Below are positions 1-12,800 of a stretch of 20,349 nucleotides of DNA, piece after piece. A program made the position numbers and the translations under genes. Location of the stretch: contig CAZMNN010000044.1 of the NCBI GenBank assembly GCA_964567665.1, forward strand, positions 1-20,349, read 5' to 3'. Under the pieces are notes generated by a model, which was given only the letters and a program-made list of their open reading frames with translations, was not told the DNA's origin and ran no database searches. Position 1 is the stretch's first letter; each line of letters opens with the position of its first letter. The stretch is from UBA1731 sp964567665. Its GTDB lineage: Bacteria; Verrucomicrobiota; Kiritimatiellia; RFP12; UBA1067.

Positions 1-354
1 GCTTTCGGGGTAGTTCGCCTCATACGCCGCAATCGCGTCCGCGTTAATCTCGCTATAGCCTAGACAAGTTCCCCCATTCTTCTCCGCCGCCAAGCGAAAT
101 CCACCAATGCCTGCAAAAAGGTCAATGAACGTAAATTTCGGATTTACAGTCGTTCGAGGCTCTCCAACCTTTCCAAGCACCGTCGAATCGAAAGTGTCGC
201 CGTCCTTCACGGGCCAGTTGTAGACACCCTCGCGTTTGATCCACGCAAGCTGCCGCGCTCGGTACGTACCCACGAGCGCAACACCTGCCGACTCGTCCCG
301 TGCCGCCGCTGCAGCCACCTTTCGCGCTTTCGCCTTCTGCACTTTCTCCGCCAT
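1..354 (-). CDS. DNA cytosine-5 methyltransferase, N-terminal fragment
   Basis: This protein transfers a methyl group from S-adenosylmethionine to C5 of cytosine in a specific DNA sequence. Reading the minus strand from the ATG at 354-352 gives 118 residues before the window ends. They comprise a Lys/Ala-rich start, a segment with VYNWPVKDGDTF (about residues 45-56), then FTFIDLFAGIGGFRLA (about 75-90), which is C5-methyltransferase motif I (SAM binding). After it comes YSEINADAIAAYEANYPE, the usual helix with the acidic residue that contacts SAM. The catalytic PCQ motif and the target recognition domain lie beyond the left edge, so the recognition sequence cannot be told. It is divergent from azlC. 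Whether it belongs to a restriction-modification pair or is solitary cannot be seen here. The start is chosen because it is the first ATG downstream of a good promoter; the Shine-Dalgarno is weak (GAAAG, 7 nt away). Confidence 0.9.
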   Translation of the reverse strand, partial: MAEKVQKAKARKVAAAAARDESAGVALVGTYRARQLAWIKREGVYNWPVKDGDTFDSTVLGKVGEPRTTVNPKFTFIDLFAGIGGFRLAAEKNGGTCLGYSEINADAIAAYEANYPES

Positions 355-385
355 CTTACAACTTTCAGCAAACCTTTTGCCGACA

Positions 386-394
386 ATTATACCA
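386..394 (-). promoter_or_regulatory. Extended -10 promoter of the methyltransferase gene
   Basis: On the minus strand this reads TGGTATAAT, a consensus -10 with the extended TGn element. The -35 position (17-bp spacer) is TCTGCA, a poor match, which is common for extended -10 promoters. Transcription would start near 379, giving a 25-nt leader before the ATG at 354. The same TGGTATA(A/G)T string precedes two other genes in this window. Confidence 0.55.
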
Positions 395-477
395 AATCCA
401 AGGGGTCGTGCAGATCAGCCCTCGACAATGTAGCGGTCAATGACGAAGGACTTGAGTCCGAGGCAAAAACCGCACAC

Positions 478-507
478 TTGCATAATGCAAGGCAGGTATG
501 AGATAAT
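478..507 (+). promoter_or_regulatory. Putative promoter of azlCD
   Basis: TTGCAT (478-483), an 18-bp spacer and GATAAT (502-507), with TG at 499-500 forming an extended -10. The predicted start near 514 leaves only about 13 nt before the chosen azlC ATG at 527. This fits the lack of a clear Shine-Dalgarno there and argues against the upstream in-frame ATGs at 440 and 485. The rest of the 355-526 interval shows nothing else I can name. Confidence 0.45.
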
Positions 508-526
508 TACCGGCCTTTTCACGACA

Positions 527-1291
527 ATGAACAACTCGATACATAACGGCAAAACGCGCCTCAACGGCTCGAAAGGTGTCGCAACAGAGGCATTCCGCGC
601 CTCGCTTCCGGTGCTGACGGGATACTCGACAATGGGGTTCGCCGCCGGGGTGCTGCTCGCACTCCATGGTGGTCTGTCGCATCCTGTCCCGTGGGCGGGC
701 GCAACGAGCGCGGTGTTCGTGTCGGGTCCGCTTCAGTTCCTGCTGGTAGACTGGATCCGCTCAGGCACGGCGTTTGTGGATGTGGTCGCGGTAATAGTAT
801 GCCTGAACATCCGCTATTCACTCTACGGCATCTCACTGCTCGACCGATTCAAGTCCGTGCCGCTGCTGCCGAGACTGTTTCTCATCGGCGTGATAACCGA
901 CGAAACGTATGCGCTGCAGGTGCAGTGTCCATATCCAAACGGACGCCAAGGCGCCCTATACTGTTTCCTGCTCGGGCTTTTTGACCTCATCTACTGGATC
1001 GGCGGCGTCACGGCCGGAGCATTCGCCGGTGCGGCTCTTCCGTTCCAGGCGAAGGGAATTGATTTCGCCATGACAGCCCTCTTTCTCGTGATACTCACGG
1101 ATCTGTGCCGCGAACGCGCCAACCGTCTGCCCGCAGTTCTGGGCGCGGCGGCAGCGATGATCGCCGCTGCCGTGATGCAGACATTCCTCTCCTCCGGAAA
1201 GTTTCTCGCGCCGGCTCTCGCCCTGATTGTGGCGTTTCTGCTTGCGTTCCGCAACCGGATGGATCCGATGGGGAAAGGCGCTTCCGAATGA
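527..1291 (+). CDS. azlC: AzlC family branched-chain amino acid exporter, large subunit
   Basis: AzlC and AzlD together form a two-component inner-membrane exporter of branched-chain amino acids; in Bacillus subtilis loss of its regulation gives azaleucine resistance. The 254-residue protein has several hydrophobic segments and family landmarks: NIRYSLYGISLLDRF in the middle, ITDETYAL after it, a YWIGGVTAGAFAG glycine-rich helix, and DFAMTALFLVIL near the last third. Length fits the family (roughly 230-250). The open frame extends upstream to 440, but MNNSIHNGKTRLN at 527 is preferred because the promoter lies at 478-507 and the conserved AEAF-like start (ATEAFRASLPVLTGY) follows soon after. 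The stop overlaps the azlD start by ATGA, so translation of the pair is probably coupled. The exact substrate is inferred from the family, not shown. Confidence 0.87.
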   Translation: MNNSIHNGKTRLNGSKGVATEAFRASLPVLTGYSTMGFAAGVLLALHGGLSHPVPWAGATSAVFVSGPLQFLLVDWIRSGTAFVDVVAVIVCLNIRYSLYGISLLDRFKSVPLLPRLFLIGVITDETYALQVQCPYPNGRQGALYCFLLGLFDLIYWIGGVTAGAFAGAALPFQAKGIDFAMTALFLVILTDLCRERANRLPAVLGAAAAMIAAAVMQTFLSSGKFLAPALALIVAFLLAFRNRMDPMGKGASE

Positions 1292-1620
1292 ACGACAAGA
1301 CAACATATCTCTGGCTTCTCCTGCTGATCGGCGGCGTCTGCTCGTATCTGCTTCGCGCACTGCCGTTCATGCTGTTCGGGTCGGGCAGGCGTCCGCCTGC
1401 CGTCGTGACATACCTTGGCCGCGTGCTGGCTCCGGCCATCATCGCGCTTCTCGTGGTCTACTGCTTCGCGGGATATGTACGTGGCGGATGTCTTCAGTCG
1501 CCCCTCCACGGATTCGCCGAACTTGCGGCGGCGGCGCTGACCGTGGCGCTGCACCTGTGGCGGCGGAATCCACTTCTTTCCATAGCCGCCGGCACCGCGC
1601 TCTACATGCTCTTGCAGTGA
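1288..1620 (+). CDS. azlD: AzlD family branched-chain amino acid exporter, small subunit
   Basis: Small membrane partner of AzlC. The 110-residue protein starts MNDKTTYLWLLLLIGGVCSY and has about four hydrophobic segments. The family signature YLLRALPFMLF lies near residues 20-30, YLGRVLAPAIIALLVVYCF near 42-60, and LLSIAAGTALYMLLQ ends the protein. Size matches the family (about 100-110). The start at 1288 is set by the ATGA overlap with the azlC stop; a longer frame from 1105 runs inside azlC and is rejected. A purine-rich GGGGAAAGG lies about 10 nt upstream and can serve as ribosome binding site. It is cotranscribed with azlC; no terminator is visible before the next promoter at 1642. Confidence 0.87.
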   Translation: MNDKTTYLWLLLLIGGVCSYLLRALPFMLFGSGRRPPAVVTYLGRVLAPAIIALLVVYCFAGYVRGGCLQSPLHGFAELAAAALTVALHLWRRNPLLSIAAGTALYMLLQ

Positions 1621-1641
1621 TTCGGACATCGGCATCCGTTG

Positions 1642-1650
1642 TGGTATAAT
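1642..1650 (+). promoter_or_regulatory. Extended -10 promoter of the NamZ-like gene
   Basis: TGGTATAAT, consensus -10 (1645-1650) plus extended TGn. The -35 position with an 18-bp spacer is TTCGGA. The predicted transcription start (about 1657) coincides with the chosen ATG at 1658, so the mRNA may be leaderless. This promoter lies only 22 nt after the azlD stop. Confidence 0.55.
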
Positions 1651-1657
1651 GCGGCGC

Positions 1658-2716
1658 ATGGAAAGATTTTCAGTCGCGTACGGTTCGCTTGTCGGAAAAC
1701 TCGACGACGGAAGCGCCTTCGGGCTTCTTTCGCAGCAGACGTCGCCTCTCGGTGAACTGCTGCACAAAAGATTTCCCGGCAGCCTAAAAGCCGTATTCTC
1801 CGCCGAACACGGGTACTTCGGCCTCGCCGCACCGGGAGAGAAGACGTCCACCGTGCGCCATCCCCGCTGGCGCATTCCGGTGTTCTCCCTCTACGGCGAA
1901 ACACGCAAGCCAACGTCCGCAATGCTCAAGGGACTGAAACGGATTGTCATCGACCTGCAGGATATCGGCGTAAGGTGCTATACGTACCTCGCCACGCTCA
2001 AGCTCGTCATGGAGGCAGCCGCAGAGAACGGAGTGGAGGTGGTTGTTCTTGACCGTCCAGTCCCACTTGGCGGAATCGTCGACGGCCCGATGCCCGAACC
2101 TGACAGGTTCAGCTTCGTATGCCCCGCAGCTCTTCCTCTCTGCCACGGCATGACAATCGGCGAAGAGGCGAAATACCTTTCGTCCGCAATACCCGGCACG
2201 AAACTTTCAGTCGTGAAGATGAGAGGATGGAACCACGGCATCCGCACCCCATGGCCGGACTTCATGCCGCCGTCGCCGGGGATAAAGAGCTGGGACGCCG
2301 CAACTCTGTACCCGCTTACGGTGTTCACGGAGGCGTTTCCGTCGCTCGACACGAACCGCAACGGCAATCTCGCATTCCGTGTGCTCGGCGCGAAGTGGAT
2401 CGAACCGCAGAAGCTCATCCGCGACGTAGAGGCGGAAATGGAGCAGTACGGCGTCTCTCTGCGCGAATACCGCTGGGAGACAGCCGGCGGCGTTCTGCTG
2501 TCAATCAAGGACATCAAGTCCTACCGCCCTGTCGCCGCCGGCATGGCTCTGCTCAATGCCATACGCAGACGCTGGCCTAAGCAGCTCGCGGAGGGAGCGC
2601 GTGACGAGTGGCTTGTTAAGCTGATGGGCGGAACATCGTTCGACCCGAAGGAGTGGAGGCGCCCGCTCGCCGCGTATGCGAAAAGCCGGGTGAATCTCTA
2701 CGCGAAAGGACGCTGA
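1658..2716 (+). CDS. NamZ/DUF1343-like exo-beta-N-acetylmuramidase family protein
   Basis: DUF1343 proteins include NamZ, which releases N-acetylmuramic acid from the non-reducing end of peptidoglycan fragments (GH171). The 352 residues show the N-terminal Rossmann-like family motifs in order: FGLLSQQTS (21-29), FSAEHGYFG (47-55), VFSLYGETRKP (75-85), DLQDIGVRCYTY (99-110), VVLDRPVPLGG (129-139), DGPMPE (142-147) and CHGMTIGE (162-169), then KMRGWNH and the PPSPGIKSWDAATLYP segment. The usual EGTN..EGRGTT stretch that follows in this family is replaced by TEAFPSLDTNRNGNLAFR, so activity is uncertain. No signal peptide is visible, so it may act in the cytoplasm on imported muropeptides. The start MERF is chosen over the ATG at 1649, which overlaps the -10 box. 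It is convergent with the PHP gene and overlaps it by 19 nt. Family call is firm; exact reaction is inferred. Confidence 0.82.
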   Translation: MERFSVAYGSLVGKLDDGSAFGLLSQQTSPLGELLHKRFPGSLKAVFSAEHGYFGLAAPGEKTSTVRHPRWRIPVFSLYGETRKPTSAMLKGLKRIVIDLQDIGVRCYTYLATLKLVMEAAAENGVEVVVLDRPVPLGGIVDGPMPEPDRFSFVCPAALPLCHGMTIGEEAKYLSSAIPGTKLSVVKMRGWNHGIRTPWPDFMPPSPGIKSWDAATLYPLTVFTEAFPSLDTNRNGNLAFRVLGAKWIEPQKLIRDVEAEMEQYGVSLREYRWETAGGVLLSIKDIKSYRPVAAGMALLNAIRRRWPKQLAEGARDEWLVKLMGGTSFDPKEWRRPLAAYAKSRVNLYAKGR

Positions 2717-3495
2717 ACGTAATCCTCTGCATCGCCAAAACGGTCAAACGCGCAGTCAAGCGTCTCTGCGGAGTGCGAGTCTGAACTGAGGATGAACCTT
2801 ACGCCCCTTTCGCGGAGCATTTTTCTGAACGCCGCCGACGGATAGGCGTCATCCAACCATCCTCGCGATATCGCGCCGGTGTTCACCTCTACGATCTTTC
2901 CAGATCTGGCGATCGCATCGGCCGTTGCGGCAAGCTCGTCGACGTACCATGCGGCCGTCTCATCGAAATACGGATTCCTCGCGTTGAACTTGCGCACAAG
3001 GTCGGGATGTCCAACAACATCAAACCTGAACCTCTCAGCCATTTCCCGCTCATGCCTGAAATATGCGCAGATGTACGACCGCACATCGCCGCCAAAATGC
3101 GCCGCAATGCCGTCCGCAAGAAGCTGCGGAGTGTGATCCACTGGCACGCGGCCGCCATCTGGCGCCACCACATAGTGAACGGATCCGATTATGTAATCCG
3201 GGGAGAACGTCGCATAGCGGGAGACATCCGGATCGGTGGAACCTGGAATGTAGTCGGCCTCCACACCGCACAGCACGTCAATCCGACCGGAACATCTCTC
3301 TGCAAGCGAACGCACATCATCGAAGTACCCATGGAGCTTCGCCGACGGCACGGTGCATACGCTGTCATCCGGATATGCAGAATGAGAAGAGAATCCCAAC
3401 ACATCGAATCCCTTTTCCAACGCAGCCTTGATCATCGCCTCCGGCGTGTCCCTGCCGTCGCACCAGACGGTGTGCGTATGGTAGTTCGTCTTCAT
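2698..3495 (-). CDS. PHP-domain phosphoesterase, histidinol-phosphatase (HisJ) type
   Basis: Likely a metal-dependent phosphatase; the closest family is HisJ-type histidinol-phosphatase, which dephosphorylates histidinol phosphate in histidine synthesis. The 265-residue protein starts MKTNYHTHTVWCDGR, the PHP motif I with metal ligands His6, His8 and Asp13. It continues with FSSHS (about 37-41), GVEADYI (about 83-89), GSVHYV, VGHPDLVRK, VEVNTGAI and ends with LSSDSHSAE, together giving the trinuclear metal site. Length fits HisJ (about 265-280). The start at 3495 is preceded by a run of G on the sense strand, 5 nt away; a start five codons upstream is possible but would fall in that run. No other his gene is present, so a different small phosphoester is possible. 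It lies downstream of dnaG but behind a terminator-like hairpin. Confidence 0.82.
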   Translation of the reverse strand: MKTNYHTHTVWCDGRDTPEAMIKAALEKGFDVLGFSSHSAYPDDSVCTVPSAKLHGYFDDVRSLAERCSGRIDVLCGVEADYIPGSTDPDVSRYATFSPDYIIGSVHYVVAPDGGRVPVDHTPQLLADGIAAHFGGDVRSYICAYFRHEREMAERFRFDVVGHPDLVRKFNARNPYFDETAAWYVDELAATADAIARSGKIVEVNTGAISRGWLDDAYPSAAFRKMLRERGVRFILSSDSHSAETLDCAFDRFGDAEDYVQRPFA

Positions 3496-3508
3496 CACAG
3501 CCCCCCCC

Positions 3509-3544
3509 AAAAAAAAAGTCGCATTCGCCCGCGCAAGGCGGGCG
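3509..3544 (-). terminator. Rho-independent terminator-like hairpin after dnaG
   Basis: Minus strand: a 7-bp all-GC stem (CGCCCGC / GCGGGCG at 3538-3544 and 3526-3532) with a 5-nt loop, an 8-nt gap, then nine T (3509-3517). The gap between stem and T-run is longer than ideal. It sits 8 nt after the dnaG stop and would end the rpoB-rpoC-dnaG transcript, or partly uncouple the PHP gene. Confidence 0.6.
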
Positions 3545-3551
3545 GATAATG

Positions 3552-5507
3552 TCAGTCTGCGCCGTTCACCTGCGATTTCAGCATTTCAGGATCCATCATC
3601 TTCACAGCGGCATCCCACCTCGCGGACAATATCGACTTCGCCGCCATTCCGAGCTTCATGCGAAGCCTCTCCTGTCCGATATCGCCTGACGCCGCAATCT
3701 CGTCATGGCGGCGCTTCATGGCGTTCGACCAGAGGCTCTTGAGCATCCTTCTGAAATTCTCAAGCGGAAGGAGCTGCGAAGCGTTCGCCCTGCCGACCGA
3801 ACAGAACACCGCCTCAAGAAACTTCCGTACGCCTTCCGGAACTTCCTTCACAAGCCTCTCAATGGCGCCTGTCTCTCCGCGCACCTCCCGCACGTAGCTG
3901 TCGACAAAGGCCCGCGTCACGTCATGGGCGAACAGCTCCGGCGGCGCATACGCCTCAAGCAGCTCAACGATCTGCCCGTCATGCTCCGTCCAGTACAGGA
4001 ACTCCATCAGCGACATCTCAAGACCCGGCGGAGGATTGTTCTCCGCAGCGGAGGCGTCTTCGCTTTCCGCGACCGGCGATGGCTCATCTGCGATCGTCTG
4101 CCGCCGTTCGGCGTCCTGGTGCGTCTCATGGGCAGGCGATGCATCATGCGCAGATTCGCGCATCGGCGACTTTCGCCTTTCCGGAGCGTCCTTGATCTTG
4201 GCAAGATCGGCTTCAAGCGCCTCCACGGGTATCTTCAGAATCGTGGACGTCTCCCGCAGAAGGCTTGCGCGCATAACCGCGCTCGGAACGGTCTTCACCA
4301 TGTTCAGGACGCCGTTCGCCGCCCGTGCCACCGCATCGTACGACTCAGGATTCTGCTCTGCCTCCAAGGCGCAGCGTATCATGAACGACACAAGCGACTC
4401 AGCGGAATCAAGGCACGACTGAAACGCCTCTGCGCCTTTCGTGAGAAGGAGCGAATCCGGATCTTCGCCGACCGGCAGTCGCGCCACCCTCACAGACACA
4501 CCGGCCTCAAGCATTTCGCCGCCCGTACGGATGGCGGCCTTCCGCCCAGCGCCATCTCCGTCGAACACAAGAACCGCAGCGTCCGCAACCTTCTTAAGTA
4601 TCTGCACATGCTCTTTCGTGAATGCCGTACCCTGCGAAGCCACAGCCCTGTCGAACCCGAACGCATGGCAGCGTATCACGTCTATCTGACCTTCGCAGAC
4701 TATCGCTTCACGTATCGGCTTCGCCGCAGTTATCTTCGTCGCGGCGAGATCGAGCGCATACAGGACATCCGATTTTTTGAAGATCGGGGAATCGTACGAA
4801 TTTACGTACTTGCCGCCGCGCATCTTCGTCTTGTCCGTCTCAAGGGTACGACCGGAGAACGCAATCACTCGCCCCGACCTGTCGCGGATCGAGAACATCA
4901 GACGCCCTGAGAACGGCGAATAGCGACTGTCCCCGACATATCGCATAGGCTTTATGATGCTTGCCGCCAGAAGTTCCTCTTCTGTGAATCCGTGCTTCGC
5001 CGCCCAAGTCAGCATCGCCTCCGCGTTTCTCGGTGCGTACCCGATCTGGAAACGCTCCGCTATCTCCTGCGTGATGCCGCGTGAAGACAGGTATGCCCGC
5101 GCCGCCTCCGCCTCATTGGCCGTCTTGAGGCATCTCCCGTAGAATGCCGCCAGTTCTGCATGAAGCGCAAACAGACGCTTCCGCACCCCGGCAAGAGGAT
5201 CCTCCCTCTCCTCCAGCGCAACGTTCGCGGCGGCGGCGAGCTTTCGTGCCGCCTCAACGAACGTAAGCCCCTCGTACCGCATCACGAACTTGATCGAGTC
5301 TCCGGACTCGCCGCATCCGAAGCAGTGGTAGAACCCCCTGTCCGCGTTTATGTTGAAGCTTGGCGTCTTTTCATGATGAAACGGGCAGCAGGCCTTGTAC
5401 GACCCGCCTGCCCGTTTCACCTGTATTCCGTAGCCCGCTATCAGTTCCGCAAGGTCCGTCCGGGCCTTGATTTCCTCAATCGTCTGCTCCGAAATACCGA
5501 TGGACAT
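3552..5507 (-). CDS. dnaG: DNA primase DnaG
   Basis: Synthesises RNA primers for replication and works with the replicative helicase DnaB. The 651-residue protein has the full bacterial layout. The CHC2 zinc-binding domain spans about residues 36-70 (CPFH then CFGC; ligands about Cys41, His44, Cys62, Cys65). The core and TOPRIM domain follow, with CEGQID (271-276) and VFDGDGAGRK (314-323) carrying the acidic metal ligands Glu272, Asp316 and Asp318. A low-complexity Glu/Ala/Pro/His linker covers roughly 445-500, then a helical C-terminal helicase-interaction domain. Family members usually read EGYMDV where this has EGQIDV. The start follows GAGG with 5-nt spacing. The gene begins 17 nt after rpoC and is probably cotranscribed with rpoBC, an atypical place since dnaG is usually linked to rpsU or rpoD. 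Confidence 0.96.
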   Translation of the reverse strand: MSIGISEQTIEEIKARTDLAELIAGYGIQVKRAGGSYKACCPFHHEKTPSFNINADRGFYHCFGCGESGDSIKFVMRYEGLTFVEAARKLAAAANVALEEREDPLAGVRKRLFALHAELAAFYGRCLKTANEAEAARAYLSSRGITQEIAERFQIGYAPRNAEAMLTWAAKHGFTEEELLAASIIKPMRYVGDSRYSPFSGRLMFSIRDRSGRVIAFSGRTLETDKTKMRGGKYVNSYDSPIFKKSDVLYALDLAATKITAAKPIREAIVCEGQIDVIRCHAFGFDRAVASQGTAFTKEHVQILKKVADAAVLVFDGDGAGRKAAIRTGGEMLEAGVSVRVARLPVGEDPDSLLLTKGAEAFQSCLDSAESLVSFMIRCALEAEQNPESYDAVARAANGVLNMVKTVPSAVMRASLLRETSTILKIPVEALEADLAKIKDAPERRKSPMRESAHDASPAHETHQDAERRQTIADEPSPVAESEDASAAENNPPPGLEMSLMEFLYWTEHDGQIVELLEAYAPPELFAHDVTRAFVDSYVREVRGETGAIERLVKEVPEGVRKFLEAVFCSVGRANASQLLPLENFRRMLKSLWSNAMKRRHDEIAASGDIGQERLRMKLGMAAKSILSARWDAAVKMMDPEMLKSQVNGAD

Positions 5508-5524
5508 CTCTGCCTCGGCAGCGA

Positions 5525-9862
<4,338 letters not shown>

Positions 9863-9884
9863 TTTTCCGTTCTCCTTGCGAAAA

Positions 9885-12800
9885 TTAGAGGTTCACACCG
9901 CCCAGAAGGTCGGTGACGTCCGCAACGTCCTTCACGTCCGCAGACTGGCGGGTCGCCGGGGCGAACTTGTCCGTATCGCCGCCGAGGAGCTGCATGTCGA
10001 GGCAGAGGCCGCGCAGTTCGTTGATGAGCACGGAGAAGGACTCCGGCATCCCCGAATCAAGCACGTTGTTGCCCTTGACGATCGACTCGTATATTCTGGT
10101 GCGTCCCTGGACATCATCGGACTTGACTGTGAGCAGCTCCTGAAGCGCGTAGCTCACGCCGTACGCCTCAAGCGCCCACACCTCCATTTCGCCCATGCGC
10201 TGACCGCCCATCTGCGCCTTGCCGCCGAGAGGCTGCTGAGTGACGAGCGAATAAGGCCCAATGGAGCGAGCGTGAATCTTGTCTGTCACGAGGTGGTGCA
10301 GCTTGAGCATGTAGATTACGCCGACGACAACGCGCTGCGCGAACGGCTCGCCCGTCAATCCGTCGTAGAGGACGGTCTTGCCGTCCGTGTTGATCCATGC
10401 GAGGCCACCCTCGTCCTTCTCCTGCTGCTCGCGGGCCTTGCGGAGGCACTCGTCGATCTCGCTCTCCTGCACACCGTCGAAGCACGGCGTCGCGGCATGG
10501 AAGCCGAGAAGCTTGCAGGCAAGACCGAGATACGTCTCGAACAGCTGACCGAGGTTCATTCGGGAAGGCACGCCGAGCGGGTTCAGCACGATGTCGACCG
10601 GCGTTCCGTCGGGGAGGAACGGCATGTCGCAGCTCGGAAGGATGCGCGAAATGCAGCCCTTGTTTCCGTGACGACCAGCCATCTTGTCGCCGACTGAAAG
10701 ATTCTTCTTGTCAACGAGGTAGACGCGAACCTGCTTGATGACGACATCCTCGTCAGACACGTCGCCGAACTCGTCGCTTTCCTTGACGGCGGCGTCCTCA
10801 AGTTCCGCGAACCTTGCGCGGAACGGCTCAAACACCTCTTCAAGGCTCTCGGCATCCTCTCCATCGTCGATCTGGAAGTGGTTGCGGGCCTTCGCAAGCT
10901 TTGTGAGAGCCGTCTTCGTGATCTTCTTGCCGGCTGGCGCGATGATCTCCGCCGTGTCGGAATCCACGATGTCGGACGAAAGCTTCTGGTTGAGGAACTT
11001 GTCGTTCAGTGCATCGATAAGCTCCTTCTCGATCTTCTTGATCTTCTCGTTGCGCTTGCGCTCTGCGTCGCGCATCGACTTCTTCGTCACAGGCTTGCGC
11101 TCGGTCTCGCCGGTCTGGTCGGCCGTCGTCACCTTCACCGCCATGACAACACCGGTCGTTCCCGGCGGCACCGTGAGAGACGTGTCGCGGACGTCAGCGG
11201 CCTTTTCGCTGAAGATTGCGCGCAGCAGACGCTCCTCGGGCGAAAGCTCCGTCTCGCCCTTCGGCGTGACCTTGCCGACGAGAATGTCGCCGGGCTTGAC
11301 CTCCGCACCGACGCGGATGATGCCGTCCGGACCGAGGTTCTTGAGTGCGTCCTCACCGACGTTCGGGATGTCGCGGGTGATCTCCTCCGCGCCGAGCTTG
11401 GTGTCTCTGGCGCCGCACTCGAACGTGATGATGTGGAGAGACGTGAGAACGTCCTCGCGCACAAGGCGCTCGTTGACGAGAATGGCGTCCTCGAAGTTGT
11501 AGCCGCGCCACGACATGAACGCCACAAGCAGGTTCTTGCCGAGAGCAAGCTCGCCCTGATCGGTGGCGGGGCCGTCCGCAAGGCAGTCGCCCGGCATGAC
11601 CTTCTGGCCGTGCTTGACGATCGGCTTCTGGTTGAAGCACGTACCGGCGTTGCAGCGGCGGTACTTCTGGAGCGTGTAGCGTCTCACGCCCTTCTTCGCC
11701 TCCTTGGCGTAGTCGTACTTCGAAGGATCCTTCGGGTTCGCATCCACGCCTGCGGGCAGCTTTCCGTCCGCAGTGGTGAGGATCGTGCAGGCGTCCACGT
11801 ACGCCACAACGCCGGGTTCCTCGGCGCACACGATTACGCGGCTGTCCTTCGCCGCGATGCCTTCAAGTCCGGTTCCGACGTAGGGCCGCTCGCTCTGCAT
11901 GAGCGGAACGCCCTGGCGCATCATGTTCGCGCCCATGAGTGCGCGGTTCGCGTCGTCGTGTTCAAGGAACGGAATGAGACCGGCGGCGATGGAGATGACC
12001 TGCATCGGCGCGACGTCCATGTACTGGACGTCCTTGGCCGGCTTGTCGCAGAACTCGGTCTTCCAGCGGCAAGTCACCTTCTCCTCGGCAAACGTTTTGT
12101 CGGGGTTCAGCGGCACGTTCGCCTGAGCGATCACGTACTGCTCCTCGACGTCCGCAGGAAGATATTCAACCGTGTTCGTCACCTTGCCGTTGCGCACCAC
12201 GCGGTACGGCGTCTCGATGAAGCCGAAACGGTTCACGCGGGCATAGAGGCCTAGGGACGAGATGAGGCCGATGTTCGGGCCTTCAGGCGTCTCGATCGGG
12301 CAGATTCGGCCGTAGTGGGACGGATGAACGTCGCGCACTTCGAAGCCGGCGCGTTCGCGGGAGAGACCGCCGGGGCCGAGAGCCGAAAGACGGCGCTTGT
12401 GGGCCAGCGCAGAGAGCGGATTCGTCTGATCCATGAACTGCGACAGCTGGCTGCGGGCGAAGAAGTCCTGCACCACAGACGAGAAGGTCTTGGAGTTGAT
12501 GAGCCTCTGCGGAGTGAGCAGACCAGACGCCGCATCGTGCACCGTCATGCGCTCCAGCACGAGACGCTTGGTGCGGGCGAGACCGACGCGACACTGGTTC
12601 TCGATGAGTTCGCCGGTCGTGCGGATGCGGCGGTTGCCGAGATGGTCGATGTCGTCAAGCACCTCCTTGCCCATGAATATCTTGAGCAGGAGACGGATCG
12701 CCTCGATCACGTCGATGCCGCTGTTGTGGAGAGTGCGAAGCTCCTCCGGCACCTTTCCGGAGAGGCCGAGCTTCTTGTTGATCTTGTGGCGGCCGACATA

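Noticed and set aside
991..1875. Minus-strand open frame of 294 codons
   Set aside because: It overlaps azlC, azlD and the NamZ-like gene on the other strand and has low-complexity Arg/Ala-rich sequence.
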